A stretch of DNA of 64,000 bases, taken from the NCBI RefSeq assembly GCF_002860125.1, contig NZ_PGVA01000028.1:243814-307813 (forward strand), read 5' to 3'. Source of the DNA: Bacillus canaveralius. Its GTDB lineage: Bacteria > Bacillota > Bacilli > Bacillales > Cytobacillaceae. This document shows, piece after piece, positions 16,345-26,607 of the stretch. Made by a program: the position numbers and the translations under genes. Positions within the stretch are counted from its first letter, which is position 1, and every line of letters begins with the position of its first letter. A model generated the notes under the pieces. That model was not told the DNA's origin, did no database searches, and saw only the letters and a list, made by a program, of their open reading frames with translations.

Positions 16345-18759
16345 ATGAGTGAAAAAGTTCAGGAAAGCCAATTTCAAATAACTGGCATGACATGTGCCGC
16401 CTGTGCCATCCGCATTGAAAAAGGGTTAAAGAAAATGGAAGGCGTCAAAGATGCAAATGTTAATCTTGCCCTCGAAAAAGCAACAGTAAAGTTTGACGGG
16501 TCTGCCATGGGAACTGCTGATATCCAAAAGAAAGTTAGGGATCTCGGCTATGATGTCGTAACAGAAAAAACTGAATTGAACTTGACCGGCATGACATGTG
16601 CCGCCTGTGCGCAAAGAATTGAAAAAGGGTTGAATAAACAAGATGGAGTCATAAAGGCAAACGTCAACCTGGCTTTAGAAAAAGCATCTGTCGAATACAA
16701 TCCGTCCATTGTCTCACCTAAAGAGATGATCCAAAGGGTTGAAAAGCTTGGCTACGGGGCCAGCGTGAAAAGTGATGAAAACGAAAAAGAGGCAGTCGAT
16801 CACCGCTTGAAGGAAATTGAAAAGCAACAAGGGAAGTTCGTTTTTTCACTCATCTTATCGCTCCCGCTTCTTTGGGCAATGGTTGGCCACTTCAGTTTCA
16901 CTTCTTTCCTTTATGTCCCTGACGCACTGATGAATCCTTGGGTGCAAATGGCACTGGCTACACCTGTACAGTTCTTTATTGGCAAGCAATTTTATGTCGG
17001 GGCTTATAAAGCGCTGAGGAATAAGAGCGCCAATATGGATGTGCTGGTTGCACTCGGTACATCGGCAGCTTATTTTTACAGTGTATATCTTGCTATAGAA
17101 ACGATCGGAAATAACGCCCATTCCGTTGGTCTTTATTTCGAAACAAGTGCTATTTTGATTACATTAATTATTCTTGGAAAACTATTCGAAGCTAAAGCAA
17201 AAGGCCGCTCGTCAGAAGCAATCAAAAAGCTGATGGGCATGCAGGCAAAAACAGCAACCGTCCTGCGCGATGGTGCGGAAATAGAAATTCCGCTTGAGGA
17301 AGTGGTCACAGGTGATATTTTGTATGTAAAGCCCGGTGAAAAAATCCCGGTCGACGGGGAAATTCTTGAAGGACGGACCGCTCTTGATGAATCAATGATT
17401 ACCGGGGAAAGTCTGCCGGTAGATAAAACAGTCGGTGACACCGTTATCGGTGCCACGATTAACAAAAATGGTTTTATTAAAATAAAAGCAACAAAAGTCG
17501 GAAAAGATACGGCACTTGCGCAAATCATTAAAGTGGTTGAAGAAGCACAGGGGTCAAAAGCACCTATTCAGCGATTAGCCGATTCGATTTCCGGTATTTT
17601 CGTTCCGATTGTTGTCGGCATTGCGATTATCAGTTTCTTGATTTGGTATTTGTGGGTTTCTCCCGGAAACTTTGCCGCCGCCTTGGAAATCTTAATCGCC
17701 GTTCTTGTCATTGCCTGTCCATGCGCACTGGGGCTCGCAACGCCAACTTCAATCATGGCAGGGTCCGGCCGGGCTGCAGAATACGGAATTCTTTTTAAAG
17801 GTGGAGAACATCTGGAGATGACGCACCGGATTAATACGGTCATCCTTGATAAAACAGGTACAATCACGAATGGTACTCCAATTCTGACTGATATCATCAC
17901 AGACCGGGAAGAAGCCGAATTCTTGACACTTGTCGGGTCTGCTGAAAAGCAATCCGAACACCCACTCGCCCAGGCAATTGTAGAGGGGATTAAAGAAAAG
18001 AATATCAGCCTCAAAGATGTCGCTGAGTTCGAGGCTATCCCCGGCTATGGTATTAAAACGGTTGTCGATGGCAAAGAAGTTCTCATCGGCACGCGCCGAT
18101 TGATGAAAAAGTACGATGTAGAAATCGAGCATGCTTTACCGCAAATGGACAGTCTTGAGAAGCAAGGTAAAACAGCGATGTTAACAGCCATTGATGGCGT
18201 TTACGCAGGGATTGTCGCTGTCGCAGACACCATTAAAGAAACCTCTACGCAAGCGGTCAAGCGCCTAAAAGAGATGGGATTGGAAGTGATCATGATTACA
18301 GGTGACAATCACCAGACGGCCGAGGCGATTGCCAAACAGGCAGGCATTGAACATGTGATCGCCGAAGTATTGCCGGAAGGAAAAGCCGAAGAAGTGAAGA
18401 GACTTCAGCAGCAGGGCAAGAAGGTAGCAATGATCGGAGACGGAATCAATGATGCTCCTGCATTAGCGGTTGCCGACATTGGGATGGCGATCGGAACTGG
18501 AACGGATGTCGCGATGGAAGCGGCAGACATTACGTTAATCCGCGGTGACCTCAACAGCATTGCAGATGCGATCTTTATGAGCAGGAAAACGATCCGCAAC
18601 ATTAAGCAAAACCTGTTCTGGGCATTCGGTTATAATACGCTCGGAATTCCGGTTGCTGCATTGGGATTTTTGGCACCATGGCTCGCCGGAGCAGCAATGG
18701 CATTCAGCTCTGTATCCGTTGTCCTAAACGCATTGCGCTTACAAAGAGTAAAATTATAA
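16345..18759 (+). CDS. copA: Cu(I)-exporting P1B-type ATPase CopA
   Basis: An 804-residue protein, the usual Bacillus CopA length. Two N-terminal HMA domains (GMTCAACA near residues 15 and 83) are followed by membrane helices, the TGES actuator motif, the CPC metal site in helix 6 (C458, C460), the DKTGT phosphorylation site (D502) and GDGINDAPA near 698. It pumps Cu(I) out of the cytosol using ATP. It receives copper from CopZ. AAGGAG lies 8 bases before the ATG. A 53-residue membrane protein follows in the same operon. Confidence 0.95.
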   Translation: MSEKVQESQFQITGMTCAACAIRIEKGLKKMEGVKDANVNLALEKATVKFDGSAMGTADIQKKVRDLGYDVVTEKTELNLTGMTCAACAQRIEKGLNKQDGVIKANVNLALEKASVEYNPSIVSPKEMIQRVEKLGYGASVKSDENEKEAVDHRLKEIEKQQGKFVFSLILSLPLLWAMVGHFSFTSFLYVPDALMNPWVQMALATPVQFFIGKQFYVGAYKALRNKSANMDVLVALGTSAAYFYSVYLAIETIGNNAHSVGLYFETSAILITLIILGKLFEAKAKGRSSEAIKKLMGMQAKTATVLRDGAEIEIPLEEVVTGDILYVKPGEKIPVDGEILEGRTALDESMITGESLPVDKTVGDTVIGATINKNGFIKIKATKVGKDTALAQIIKVVEEAQGSKAPIQRLADSISGIFVPIVVGIAIISFLIWYLWVSPGNFAAALEILIAVLVIACPCALGLATPTSIMAGSGRAAEYGILFKGGEHLEMTHRINTVILDKTGTITNGTPILTDIITDREEAEFLTLVGSAEKQSEHPLAQAIVEGIKEKNISLKDVAEFEAIPGYGIKTVVDGKEVLIGTRRLMKKYDVEIEHALPQMDSLEKQGKTAMLTAIDGVYAGIVAVADTIKETSTQAVKRLKEMGLEVIMITGDNHQTAEAIAKQAGIEHVIAEVLPEGKAEEVKRLQQQGKKVAMIGDGINDAPALAVADIGMAIGTGTDVAMEAADITLIRGDLNSIADAIFMSRKTIRNIKQNLFWAFGYNTLGIPVAALGFLAPWLAGAAMAFSSVSVVLNALRLQRVKL

Positions 18760-18771
18760 GGAGAACCTTCT

Positions 18772-18933
18772 ATGAAAAAATGGGCCTTATCAGCACTCGT
18801 ATACCTGCTCATTGTCCTGGGTATGTATTATGTGTATGCCTCGTTAACGGAAGCTGATTCCGAAAACATCGATCATAACGAGGAGATGGAACATAGCGAC
18901 CAAACAGATGTTAAAGAAGCGGAAGAACATTAG
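18772..18933 (+). CDS. 53-aa membrane-anchored acidic/His peptide in the copA operon
   Basis: An ATG follows AAGGAG 12 bases after the copA stop. One membrane helix (residues 5-25) is followed by an acidic tail with His and Met (DHNEEMEHSD), predicted to face outside. The composition suggests a surface metal-binding peptide acting with CopA, which is inference. It is too short for most gene finders but has a good ribosome site and a terminator after it. Confidence 0.6.
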   Translation: MKKWALSALVYLLIVLGMYYVYASLTEADSENIDHNEEMEHSDQTDVKEAEEH

Positions 18934-18988
18934 AACACTTTATTTGAGAAGGTCTGTTCATTTCTGGATGTGGACTTTTCTTAACATG

Positions 18989-19018
18989 GCCCCTGTTATC
19001 GAACAGGGGTCTATTTTT
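18989..19018 (+). terminator. Rho-independent terminator
   Basis: CCCCTGTT pairs with AACAGGGG around a 4-base loop and is followed by TCTATTTTT. It ends the copA operon. Confidence 0.85.
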
Positions 19019-19161
19019 GTTTATATCAGGCTGTGAATTAGTGATTGGGCTGATGAAAAAAACTCTTAAGTTATTCTCAGATTTGTTTAAGCTGCTGCTA
19101 AGCATGGATTTTTATTATTTAAATGTAGAAACTTATCAAAGTTTTTTAAGGAGGAGATTCC

Positions 19162-19443
19162 ATGTTTTTTAGGAAAAAGGAGACAGACCCGGTTTGCGGA
19201 ATGGAAATCAAAGTGACGAATTCAACAATTCGATTAGGTTATCAAGGTTCCGACTATTACTTTTGTTCGACAGATTGCCTCGGAAAGTTCAATATGGAAC
19301 CACAAAAATTTATTGCTCATACAGCCAATTCAGATGAATTGGGACACCAGCATGGTGAGCACCACCACCACCATAGGGACCGCGGCAAACAGCATGATCA
19401 TGAGCACCGTTTGCATAAGCACCACAATTATCATCGGCATTAA
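19162..19443 (+). CDS. YHS-domain protein with a His-rich tail
   Basis: A 93-residue protein. Residues 8-50 form a YHS/TRASH-like metal-binding domain (DPVCGMEIK, YYFCSTDCLGKF; cysteines at about 12, 33 and 38). The C-terminal third is almost entirely His, Asp and Glu (GEHHHHHRDRGK and HDHEHRLHKHH), about 17 His in all. Such domains deliver or sense Cu or other soft metals. It has a strong AAGGAGG site and is followed 38 bases later by a P-type ATPase, so a chaperone-like role for that pump is inferred. Confidence 0.8.
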   Translation: MFFRKKETDPVCGMEIKVTNSTIRLGYQGSDYYFCSTDCLGKFNMEPQKFIAHTANSDELGHQHGEHHHHHRDRGKQHDHEHRLHKHHNYHRH

Positions 19444-19481
19444 AGTGATAGAAGATATTTTCAATGAAAGGAGAAATCACG

Positions 19482-21581
19482 ATGAAAGCACATAAGCTTT
19501 ACACTGAACACGAACAGGATATGTCGGCTGCCAATCATCTGAATCATAAACATTCTAACGAAGAAGAATCATCCGAAGAAATTGAATACCGTTCATTGAT
19601 GAAAAAGTGGTGGTTTGCTGCTGCTATATCCGTTCCAATTATTCTCGTTTCCTACCCTAATTTGTTCCCCGGTATCCGTGATTGGCTGCCAATGGGAAGT
19701 GATGGGCTATGGTGGGCGAGGCTTATTATGGGGATCTTAGCGTTAGTTGTCATGTTTTGGAGCGGCGGACAATTCTTTACGGGCATGTGGGAAGGTTTAA
19801 AGCAGAGATCCGCCAATATGCACACACTGATTGCCACTGGAATTAGTGCCGCCTGGCTTTATTCATTTGTTGCCCTTTTCTGGCCGGAACTTTTTCCAAA
19901 AGCTGAGATGGCGGAAGTATACTATGATGTTACAACCGTTGTAACTGCTCTCGTTATTCTGGGAATGGCGATGGAGGTTAAAGCGAGGGGGAGATCGTCC
20001 GAAGCAATTAAAAAACTAATCGGGCTGCAGCCAAAGACAGCTAATGTTATCAGAGAAGGAAAAGAGCTGAAAATACCGATCGAAGAAGTAAAGATTGGTG
20101 AAATAATTGTTGTCCGCCCCGGAGAGAAAATTGCTATTGACGGGATCGTTGTCGAAGGAAATTCAGCCGTCGACGAATCCATGCTGACCGGAGAATCTAT
20201 GCCTGTTGAAAAAGCCCCGGGAAGTGATGTATTTGGGGGAACCCTGAACAAAACAGGGAGCTTTACCTTCAAGGTAACAAAAGAACAGAAGGATTCAGCG
20301 CTTGCCAATATTGTAGAAATGGTGAAACAGGCTCAAGGGTCCCGGATTCCGGTCCAAAAAGTGGTTGACCAGGTTTCAGCTTACTTTACCCCTGGTGTAA
20401 TGATAGCGTCCATTTTCGGATATATCACATGGTTTAATTTTGGCCCTCAGCCGGGTTGGGTGTATGCCCTGATTGTTGCAGTCACTACATTAATTATCGC
20501 CTGCCCGTGTGCCCTTGGAATGGCGACTCCAATGTCATTGACAACCGGTGTTGGTAAAGGCGCCGAAAATGGGATCTTAATCCGTTCCGGGGAAGCACTG
20601 CAAATAGCACAAAAATTAGACACAATCGTACTTGATAAAACAGGGACTATCACTGAAGGAAAACCATCCCTGACCGATATTATACCGTTAGGAAGCTATC
20701 GAGAAGAAGAACTTCTGCAAATAGCAGCATCAATTGAACAGGGATCGGAGCATCCATTGGCTGCAGCGATTTTAGACGAAGCAGAACTAAAGCAGCAGAC
20801 GCCGTCTAAAGTAAAAGGATTCAACGCAATCCCTGGTCACGGGGTAGAAGGTCTTGTCGATAAACAAAGGATTTATTTCGGCAATCTAAAGCTTATGAAA
20901 AAAGAAGGTATTGCGCTGGAAGGGTTCAACCAGTATGCTGCTGTACTGGCAGATGAAGGTAAAACGCCAATGTTTCTGGCTATTAATGGAGAAGCGGGCG
21001 GCATTATAGCAGTAGCGGATACAGTAAAAGAAGATTCGCTTTCAGCTATCCAGGAACTGCAAAAAATGGGGCTTGAAGTCGTTATGATCACCGGTGACAA
21101 CGAACGCACCGCCAAGGCGATTGCAAAACAGGTAGGTATCAAGCGCGTGCTTGCGGATGTCTTACCGCAAGACAAAGCTGAAAACGTCCGAAAACTTCAA
21201 GGGGAGGGCAAAACTGTTGCAATGGTAGGTGATGGCATTAACGATGCTCCGGCTCTTACACAGGCTGACGTTGGGGTCGCCATTGGAACGGGTACAGATG
21301 TAGCGATTGAAGCAAGTGATATCACTTTAATCTCTGGAAGCCTTAACGGTGTCGCAAGTGCGATCAAGATCAGTCGGGCAACAATGAAGAATGTTTATCA
21401 GAACCTGTTTGGAGCATTTGTTTATAACACTGTGGGAATTCCAATAGCACTGGGTTTACTATATCCATTTACAGGCATATTGCTATCGCCCCTGCTTGCC
21501 GCGGCGGCAATGGCATTCAGTTCGGTAACAGTGATCTTAAACGCAAACCGTTTAAAACGTCTGAAACTAAAATTCAGTTAA
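19482..21581 (+). CDS. Second copper-translocating P1B-type ATPase, no HMA domain
   Basis: A 699-residue pump. Instead of HMA domains it has a short His-containing N-terminus (about 45 residues with EHEQD, NHLNHKH). The transport site is CPC (C341, C343), with DKTGT at D385, TGES and GDGINDAPA, so the metal is probably Cu(I). The ATG at 19482 is preferred to one at 19464, because the latter overlaps the AAAGGAG ribosome site. It lies between the YHS/His-rich protein and a membrane-anchored cupredoxin. The set looks like a self-contained export unit in which the YHS protein supplies the missing N-terminal metal domain. Confidence 0.88.
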   Translation: MKAHKLYTEHEQDMSAANHLNHKHSNEEESSEEIEYRSLMKKWWFAAAISVPIILVSYPNLFPGIRDWLPMGSDGLWWARLIMGILALVVMFWSGGQFFTGMWEGLKQRSANMHTLIATGISAAWLYSFVALFWPELFPKAEMAEVYYDVTTVVTALVILGMAMEVKARGRSSEAIKKLIGLQPKTANVIREGKELKIPIEEVKIGEIIVVRPGEKIAIDGIVVEGNSAVDESMLTGESMPVEKAPGSDVFGGTLNKTGSFTFKVTKEQKDSALANIVEMVKQAQGSRIPVQKVVDQVSAYFTPGVMIASIFGYITWFNFGPQPGWVYALIVAVTTLIIACPCALGMATPMSLTTGVGKGAENGILIRSGEALQIAQKLDTIVLDKTGTITEGKPSLTDIIPLGSYREEELLQIAASIEQGSEHPLAAAILDEAELKQQTPSKVKGFNAIPGHGVEGLVDKQRIYFGNLKLMKKEGIALEGFNQYAAVLADEGKTPMFLAINGEAGGIIAVADTVKEDSLSAIQELQKMGLEVVMITGDNERTAKAIAKQVGIKRVLADVLPQDKAENVRKLQGEGKTVAMVGDGINDAPALTQADVGVAIGTGTDVAIEASDITLISGSLNGVASAIKISRATMKNVYQNLFGAFVYNTVGIPIALGLLYPFTGILLSPLLAAAAMAFSSVTVILNANRLKRLKLKFS

Positions 21582-21593
21582 AGGAGTTGTTTA

Positions 21594-21977
21594 ATGATGG
21601 ATGCTTCCAATTGGATTGTGACTATAGTAGGCTTGTTACTGATTGGGCTTATCGCCTGGTTTTTCTGGGGGCCGAAAAAGGGAGGAAGCTTGGCAAAAGT
21701 AAGTTCTTCAGGCTATCAAGAAGCAATGATAAGGGTTAAGAATGGATACAGTCCCGCACGGATCGTGGTCCAATCTGGAAAGCCGGTCAGATTTGAGTTT
21801 ACCAGGGAAGAAACAACGGCTTGTTCAGAAATGGTTGTTTTTCCAGATTTCCAAAAAAGCGCCATGCTTCCTGTAGGAAGAAAGATTGCAATTGACCTGC
21901 CGCCCATGAAGGAAGGAATCTATGACTTTACTTGTCAAATGGGAATGTATAGAGGAAAAGTTATTGTTAAGAACTAA
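21594..21977 (+). CDS. Membrane-anchored cupredoxin-like protein
   Basis: A 127-residue protein with one N-terminal membrane helix (residues 8-26) and a cupredoxin fold outside. The segments VRVKNGYSPARIVVQSGKPVRFEF, TACSEMVVFPDF and FDFTCQMGMYRGKVIV are typical of the Cupredoxin_1 proteins next to copper ATPases. Possible copper ligands are C in TACSE and the C and Met of TCQMGM. It lies 12 bases after the ATPase with AAGGAG. It may accept exported copper at the membrane face. Confidence 0.8.
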   Translation: MMDASNWIVTIVGLLLIGLIAWFFWGPKKGGSLAKVSSSGYQEAMIRVKNGYSPARIVVQSGKPVRFEFTREETTACSEMVVFPDFQKSAMLPVGRKIAIDLPPMKEGIYDFTCQMGMYRGKVIVKN

Positions 21978-21991
21978 GAGTTATATTAAAA

Positions 21992-22042
21992 AAAGAGGGT
22001 AACTCAAAGGACCTTGAAGTCGTTTGGGTTATCCTTTTTATT
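21992..22042 (+). terminator. Imperfect terminator hairpin
   Basis: GGGTAAC-TCAAA arms pair imperfectly with TTTG-GGTTATCC and a T run follows. It ends the YHS-ATPase-cupredoxin operon. Confidence 0.6.
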
Positions 22043-22058
22043 TTTCACCATGTTCTTG

Positions 22059-22103
22059 TTGCAAATTTAATAGTTCCAGCATATAATTTTACCGAAGGAA
22101 ACA
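22059..22103 (+). promoter_or_regulatory. mntH promoter with MntR-like operator
   Basis: TTGCAA (22059-22064) and TATAAT (22082-22087) are 17 bases apart. Overlapping the -10 and start point is TTTTACCGAAGGAAACA (22087-22103), which resembles the Bacillus MntR box (TTTGCCTTAAGGAAAC). Repression by Mn-MntR is inferred. Confidence 0.6.
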
Positions 22104-22177
22104 TTTTTTCATCTAACTAAAATATATACCCTCATCAAAATTTTTAAAGCATAATTGGCAGAATGGAGGATTGCTAA

Positions 22178-23461
22178 ATGGACGATAATCGTAGTAGCTT
22201 AACAACATTAGACCAGATGGCCTATCAGTCGCTATTAGGAAGAGCTAGAGGCATTAAAAGATTAGTGCCGTTTTTAGGCCCGGCGTTTATAGCAGGTGTA
22301 GCCTATATTGATCCTGGAAATTTTGCCACAAATATTGCGTCTGGTTCTCAATATGGGTATATGCTGCTTTGGGTAGTACTTGTATCAAATCTAATGGCCA
22401 TTCTTATTCAAGCTTTATCTGCTAAATTAGGAATAGCTACTGGAAAAAATCTTCCCGAAGTATCCCGCGAAAACTTCCCTAAACCCGTTTCATTTGGACT
22501 TTGGATTCAAGGAGAACTTGTTGTCATTGCCACAGACCTTGCTGAATTTATCGGGGCTGCCCTGGGTTTATATTTATTGTTTGGAATACCTTTATTACCA
22601 GCTGCTATCATTGCAGCCATAGGTTCGTTTGCCATACTTGAATTGCAGCGGCGGGGAGTTCGTCCTCTGGAGGCCGGGATAACCGGGATGGTGTTTATTG
22701 TCGTTATTGCATTTGGATTACAGGTTCTATATTCACAACCTGATACAGGAGCCATATTTAATGGACTTTTTACTCCACAATTTAGTGGAGCGGATAGTGT
22801 GATGCTGGCTGCGGGTATATTAGGTGCAACTGTTATGCCACACGCCATTTATCTTCACTCCGCATTAACTCAAAAAAGGATTGTCGGGAGAACAGAGGGA
22901 GAACGAAAAAGAATATTTCGATTTGAATTCATCGACATCTTAATTGCTATGGTCATCGCAGGTGGGGTTAATGCAAGTATGCTTATTGTTGCCGCTGCCC
23001 TTTTTCATAAAAACGGATTGAATGTTCGAGATTTGGATTTGGCGTTTAATCAATTTGGGGAATTAGTTGGGCCATTTTCAGCTATATTATTCGGTATTGG
23101 TTTATTATCTTCTGGCTTGGCCAGTTCTTCAGTTGGTACAATGTCCGGAGATATTATCATGCAGGGGTACATTAAACGCCGCATTCCTCTTTATTTAAGA
23201 AGAGCAATTACTGTTATTCCACCTATCTTAATTATTGCGATGGGAGTGAATCCAACAACTGCCCTTGTTATTAGTCAAGTCATCCTGTCGTTTGGGATTC
23301 CATTTGCGTTAATCCCGCTAATTTTATTTACAAGCAACAAAAAGATAATGGGCAGTCTTGCCAACCATAAGATAACGAATGCTATGGCTTGGGCAATAGC
23401 CATCGTTATAATTGCTTTAAATATCTTTCTCTTGATCCAAACGTTTGCCAATTTTAATTAA
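22178..23461 (+). CDS. mntH: Nramp-family Mn(II)/divalent metal transporter MntH
   Basis: A 427-residue protein with 11 membrane helices. The metal site motifs are DPGN in helix 1 (YIDPGNFATNIASGSQYG) and MPHAIYLHSAL in helix 6, as in all Nramp importers. It takes up Mn(II) with protons. A GGAGG site precedes the ATG. The promoter overlaps an MntR-like box. Manganese import beside copper and sulfide genes fits oxidative-stress protection. It ends in a strong terminator. Confidence 0.92.
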   Translation: MDDNRSSLTTLDQMAYQSLLGRARGIKRLVPFLGPAFIAGVAYIDPGNFATNIASGSQYGYMLLWVVLVSNLMAILIQALSAKLGIATGKNLPEVSRENFPKPVSFGLWIQGELVVIATDLAEFIGAALGLYLLFGIPLLPAAIIAAIGSFAILELQRRGVRPLEAGITGMVFIVVIAFGLQVLYSQPDTGAIFNGLFTPQFSGADSVMLAAGILGATVMPHAIYLHSALTQKRIVGRTEGERKRIFRFEFIDILIAMVIAGGVNASMLIVAAALFHKNGLNVRDLDLAFNQFGELVGPFSAILFGIGLLSSGLASSSVGTMSGDIIMQGYIKRRIPLYLRRAITVIPPILIIAMGVNPTTALVISQVILSFGIPFALIPLILFTSNKKIMGSLANHKITNAMAWAIAIVIIALNIFLLIQTFANFN

Positions 23462-23542
23462 GATAAGCTACTAATATGACAATTTGGCAATATAAAAATA
23501 AAATGGTTGCTTGTTTATTTAAGCCACTTACATTAGCTGGTC

Positions 23543-23582
23543 AAAGCCGATAATCCCTGACACGGGAATATCGGCTTTTTAC
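23543..23582 (+). terminator. Rho-independent terminator
   Basis: AAAGCCGATAATCCC pairs with GGGAATATCGGCTTT around a 6-base loop and runs into TT. Its stem resembles the hairpin at 9158-9187. Confidence 0.85.
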
Positions 23583-23775
23583 ATTTGAGAAATCACTTTG
23601 CTAACAAAATGCACATTTTTTGGCTAGACTTAGATTTTACATACTAAAATTGCACATTTTCCAGCTTTTTTATAACAAGCGAAAAATGTTATCAATTCGA
23701 CAAAAAGGATGATTAAAACCTCTATTCGAGTGTATTAATTTATGATAAGTTATAAACCATAAGGGGGTATGCTAA

Positions 23776-24447
23776 ATGGCGAAAATCTTAGTGATTGACG
23801 ATGATCAAAATATATCGACCATGATGAGAAGGGGTCTGACATTTGAAGGCTATGACGTTAAAACCGCAAATAATGGAAGAGACGGCCTTCTTCAAATATT
23901 GGAGGGGTCACCTGATTTGGTCATTCTCGATGTCATGATGCCAGGCATTGATGGATTGGAAGTATGCCGGAGGATAAGAAAAGATAGCAATATTCCCATT
24001 CTTATGGTCACAGCCAGGGATTCTGTCTCTGACCGTGTTGAAGGGCTTGAGACCGGGGCTGATGATTATCTGGTCAAACCGTTCGCTTTTGAAGAACTTG
24101 CTGCCCGTGTGAAAGCCTTATTAAGAAGAATGGACAACGGTTCGTCAGAGGATTTTATTCAGTTTGCAGATTTAACGCTTGATTTAGCTTCTCGGTCAGC
24201 AACAAGAAAAGAGCGTCAAATCGAATTATCAACAACGGAGTTTAATTTATTGGCTCTTTTTATGCAGAATCCTAAACGTGTATTACTACGCAATTTGATC
24301 ATGGAAAAGGTTTGGGGCTATGACTTTGAGGGCGAATCTAATGTTCTTGAAGTATATATAGGCTATTTACGCCATAAGCTGGAAGAACAAAATGAATCAA
24401 GGTTGATCCATACCGTCCGGGGGACAGGATATGTGATGAAGGAATGA
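23776..24447 (+). CDS. OmpR/PhoB-family response regulator
   Basis: A 223-residue protein. The receiver has the acidic pair DDD near residue 8, phospho-acceptor D52 in VILDVMMPGIDGLE, and K in VKPF. A winged-helix DNA-binding domain follows from about residue 128 and ends VRGTGYVMKE. It overlaps the kinase gene by 4 bases (ATGA), so the two are translationally coupled. The start has an AGGGGGT site. The regulated genes are not shown by the sequence; the nearby metal genes are candidates. Confidence 0.9.
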   Translation: MAKILVIDDDQNISTMMRRGLTFEGYDVKTANNGRDGLLQILEGSPDLVILDVMMPGIDGLEVCRRIRKDSNIPILMVTARDSVSDRVEGLETGADDYLVKPFAFEELAARVKALLRRMDNGSSEDFIQFADLTLDLASRSATRKERQIELSTTEFNLLALFMQNPKRVLLRNLIMEKVWGYDFEGESNVLEVYIGYLRHKLEEQNESRLIHTVRGTGYVMKE

Positions 24448-25832
24448 AATCTATGCCAATTAGATTACGCTTAACGCTCTGGAACTGTTTTATTTTTGGA
24501 ACAATCATTGCGGTTATCATTTCGGTTGTCTACCTTAAGCACAAACAGTCACACTACAGAGAAATTGACAGGATGCTTTTGAATATATCGGCGCACGTTC
24601 ATGAGGAAATTAATCAACAATTAAGCGAAGGAACGCCATTTAAAGAGGTTCAAGTTTCAATTGACGAACTCTCTATTAGCGAGATTGCAATTATGGTGAA
24701 AAGTAAGACAGGGGCCCTTATTGAAGCAAATTCCCACCCTTTCTTTAAGGATCGCCGGATAATGAATGAAAATCAGGTTATAGATCCTGTTAACTTTAAA
24801 ACTATAACTGACAGTGATGGTGTAAGGATTCGCGTTCATACCGCTTCGGTTCATCAAAAAGGAGAAGTTGTCGGGTATATTGAAATGCTCTATTCATTGA
24901 GAACACTTGATAACTCCTTACTTCGATTTAAATGGATAGTCATTGGTTTCACAGGTGTTGGTATCTTTCTGGCAGCGATTGCTGGATGGTTCTTAGCGAA
25001 AAAAACATTATCCAGAGTAGATTTAATAGGGAGAACAGCAAAAGCAATCGCTTCTTCACAAGATTTTCAACAGCGCGTCCTTCATGTCGGTCCTGCCGAT
25101 GAATTAGGAAAACTAACTGAGACTTTCAACCAGATGTTGGATAGCCTTGAGAAAGCATATACTAACCAAAAGCGTTTTTTATCGGATGCCTCCCATGAAC
25201 TTCGGGCACCACTAACAAGTATTCGGGGTAATCTTGATATTTTACATAAAATCAAAAATATTCCGGAAGCTGAAAAAGAAGAAATGCTAAACGATATTCG
25301 AAGTGAATCTATACGCATGTCAAAGCTAGTCTCAGATTTATTGTCGCTTGCCAGGGCTGAAGCTGGTCAATTGTTTAATATGGAAACTATCAATTTATCC
25401 TCCCTTATAACAGTGGTAATAGAGGAAATGGAAACTTGGAAAAAAGCAGTGAATGTGGAAGCAAGCATAGAAGACGATTTATATATTTGGGGCAGTAGTG
25501 ATGCAATTAAACAGTTATTGATTATTCTGCTGGACAATGCAATCAAGTATACTCATCCAGGAGGATCTGTTTTTGTTAGCTTGGAAACAGCAAACGATCA
25601 AGCGACTATTAAAATCAAAGATACGGGAATTGGTATCGAAAAGGAAGAGCTGCCATTTATCTTTGAGCGGTTCTATCGGACACCATCTGCTAGAAAACAT
25701 ACCCCTGATGGAACAGGCCTGGGACTGGCTATCGCAAAATGGATAGTTGATGAGCATAATGGCAGCTTGGTTTTAACAAGCCAATCTGGAGAAGGTTCGG
25801 AGTTTATCGTTTGTTTTTCAGTCATAAAATGA
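24444..25832 (+). CDS. Membrane sensor histidine kinase paired with the upstream regulator
   Basis: A 462-residue kinase. A membrane helix at about 10-28 is followed by a ~130-residue extracytoplasmic sensor region, a second helix at about 160-185 and a HAMP linker. The HisKA box is FLSDASHELRAPLTSIRGN, and the ATPase domain has DTGIGIEKEELPF and DGTGLGLAIAKWI. The layout is of the CusS/MprB type. The sensor region has few Cys, Met or His, so there is no obvious metal motif. Confidence 0.9.
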   Translation: MKSMPIRLRLTLWNCFIFGTIIAVIISVVYLKHKQSHYREIDRMLLNISAHVHEEINQQLSEGTPFKEVQVSIDELSISEIAIMVKSKTGALIEANSHPFFKDRRIMNENQVIDPVNFKTITDSDGVRIRVHTASVHQKGEVVGYIEMLYSLRTLDNSLLRFKWIVIGFTGVGIFLAAIAGWFLAKKTLSRVDLIGRTAKAIASSQDFQQRVLHVGPADELGKLTETFNQMLDSLEKAYTNQKRFLSDASHELRAPLTSIRGNLDILHKIKNIPEAEKEEMLNDIRSESIRMSKLVSDLLSLARAEAGQLFNMETINLSSLITVVIEEMETWKKAVNVEASIEDDLYIWGSSDAIKQLLIILLDNAIKYTHPGGSVFVSLETANDQATIKIKDTGIGIEKEELPFIFERFYRTPSARKHTPDGTGLGLAIAKWIVDEHNGSLVLTSQSGEGSEFIVCFSVIK

Positions 25833-25835
25833 GGG

Positions 25836-25965
25836 TGAGATGGAGAGCTTCCGCTGACTATCTAAGAACGGCCCTCCAACGTACAGGGTGTACTAGTGCC
25901 GACAATGCCACAGGACGTGGCTTTTTGTCGGGGTTGGACAACGCGCACTTTCGTTTTTCTTACTG
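25836..25965. repeat. Structured intergenic repeat-like element
   Basis: A GC-richer island after the kinase gene, unlike its AT-rich surroundings. It contains a nested hairpin at 25899-25931 (CCGACAA, GCCAC, GTGGC, TTGTCGG) and further short arms such as GTACAGGGTGTAC and GGACAACGCGCAC, ending in TTTTTC. It has no reading frame with a ribosome site. I think it is one copy of a dispersed Bacillaceae intergenic repeat or a small structured RNA, from the look of the sequence only. Confidence 0.4.
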
Positions 25966-25968
25966 CAA

Positions 25969-26250
25969 CTATTCTAGAAACCCTTTGGCTGTGATAGATG
26001 TTAAAAAACCAAACCCGGATATTTTTAATTGAATCCTATCTTTTATGTTAATATTTTTTTGAATAAATATAGAAAGATTATCCACTCTGAATTCATTATA
26101 TTTATTGATATCCTTTGGTTTTTTCGGTATAGCAAGCAACTCTTGCACACCTCCAACACAACAGCCTTTTACCTCTACTGTCTTTACTGTTAGATGTTTT
26201 CCTTTGGACTCAATCCACACTTTTGCTTTATCATCCAGTTCAATATGCAT
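25969..26250 (-). CDS. CC/Se-motif family protein
   Basis: A 93-residue protein with a CC pair in VEVKGCCVGGVQE, residues from about 25, then a YxxFxVDxLSIFI segment and a final KISGFGFLTSITAKG strand. This matches the CC/Se-motif family, small HesB-like proteins in which the first Cys is selenocysteine in some clostridia. Both are Cys here. The function is unknown; iron-sulfur or redox roles have been suggested. The ATG at 26250 is chosen because AAAGGGTGAG precedes it. A longer frame to 26325 has no ribosome site. Confidence 0.6.
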   Translation of the reverse strand: MHIELDDKAKVWIESKGKHLTVKTVEVKGCCVGGVQELLAIPKKPKDINKYNEFRVDNLSIFIQKNINIKDRIQLKISGFGFLTSITAKGFLE

Positions 26251-26607
26251 ATATTTATTACTCACCCTTTCTATTAAATTTTTCGTTAAGGAGTCATTCA
26301 CAATATAAAAAATTGTTTTTAGCATGTCAACAAATCATGAATGGTTTATACGAACCCGAAATTTCTTTTTATGCTTGTTAAGCTCTGTAAAGAAAAAAGC
26401 GTTCACAAATGGGAACGCTTTTTTCTGAAGATAATTATGCAAAATAAATAGAAGGGGGCTATTTATTTTTCGTACTACTTTATTATTTTATAATTTTTCT
26501 TTGCAGAAATTATGAAGTAATACTATAAATTGATGCAATATCTATTTAAATAAAAATTTAAAATACACGATTCATCACGCCACCATTTATAATGAATAAC
26601 TATACTT
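26251..26607. other. Intergenic stretch between two minus-strand genes
   Basis: It holds the leader of the CC/Se-motif gene and a terminator hairpin for the AbrB-like gene (26393-26424). The rest is AT-rich with nothing I can support. Confidence 0.5.
26393..26424 (-). terminator. Perfect terminator hairpin
   Basis: AAAAAAGCGTTC pairs with GAACGCTTTTTT around an 8-base loop. It lies downstream of the minus-strand AbrB-like gene and could work in both directions. Confidence 0.8.

Noticed and set aside
26251..26325. Longer N-terminus for the CC/Se-motif protein
   Set aside because: The upstream ATG has no ribosome site, while the ATG at 26250 does, and the family usually starts near that point.
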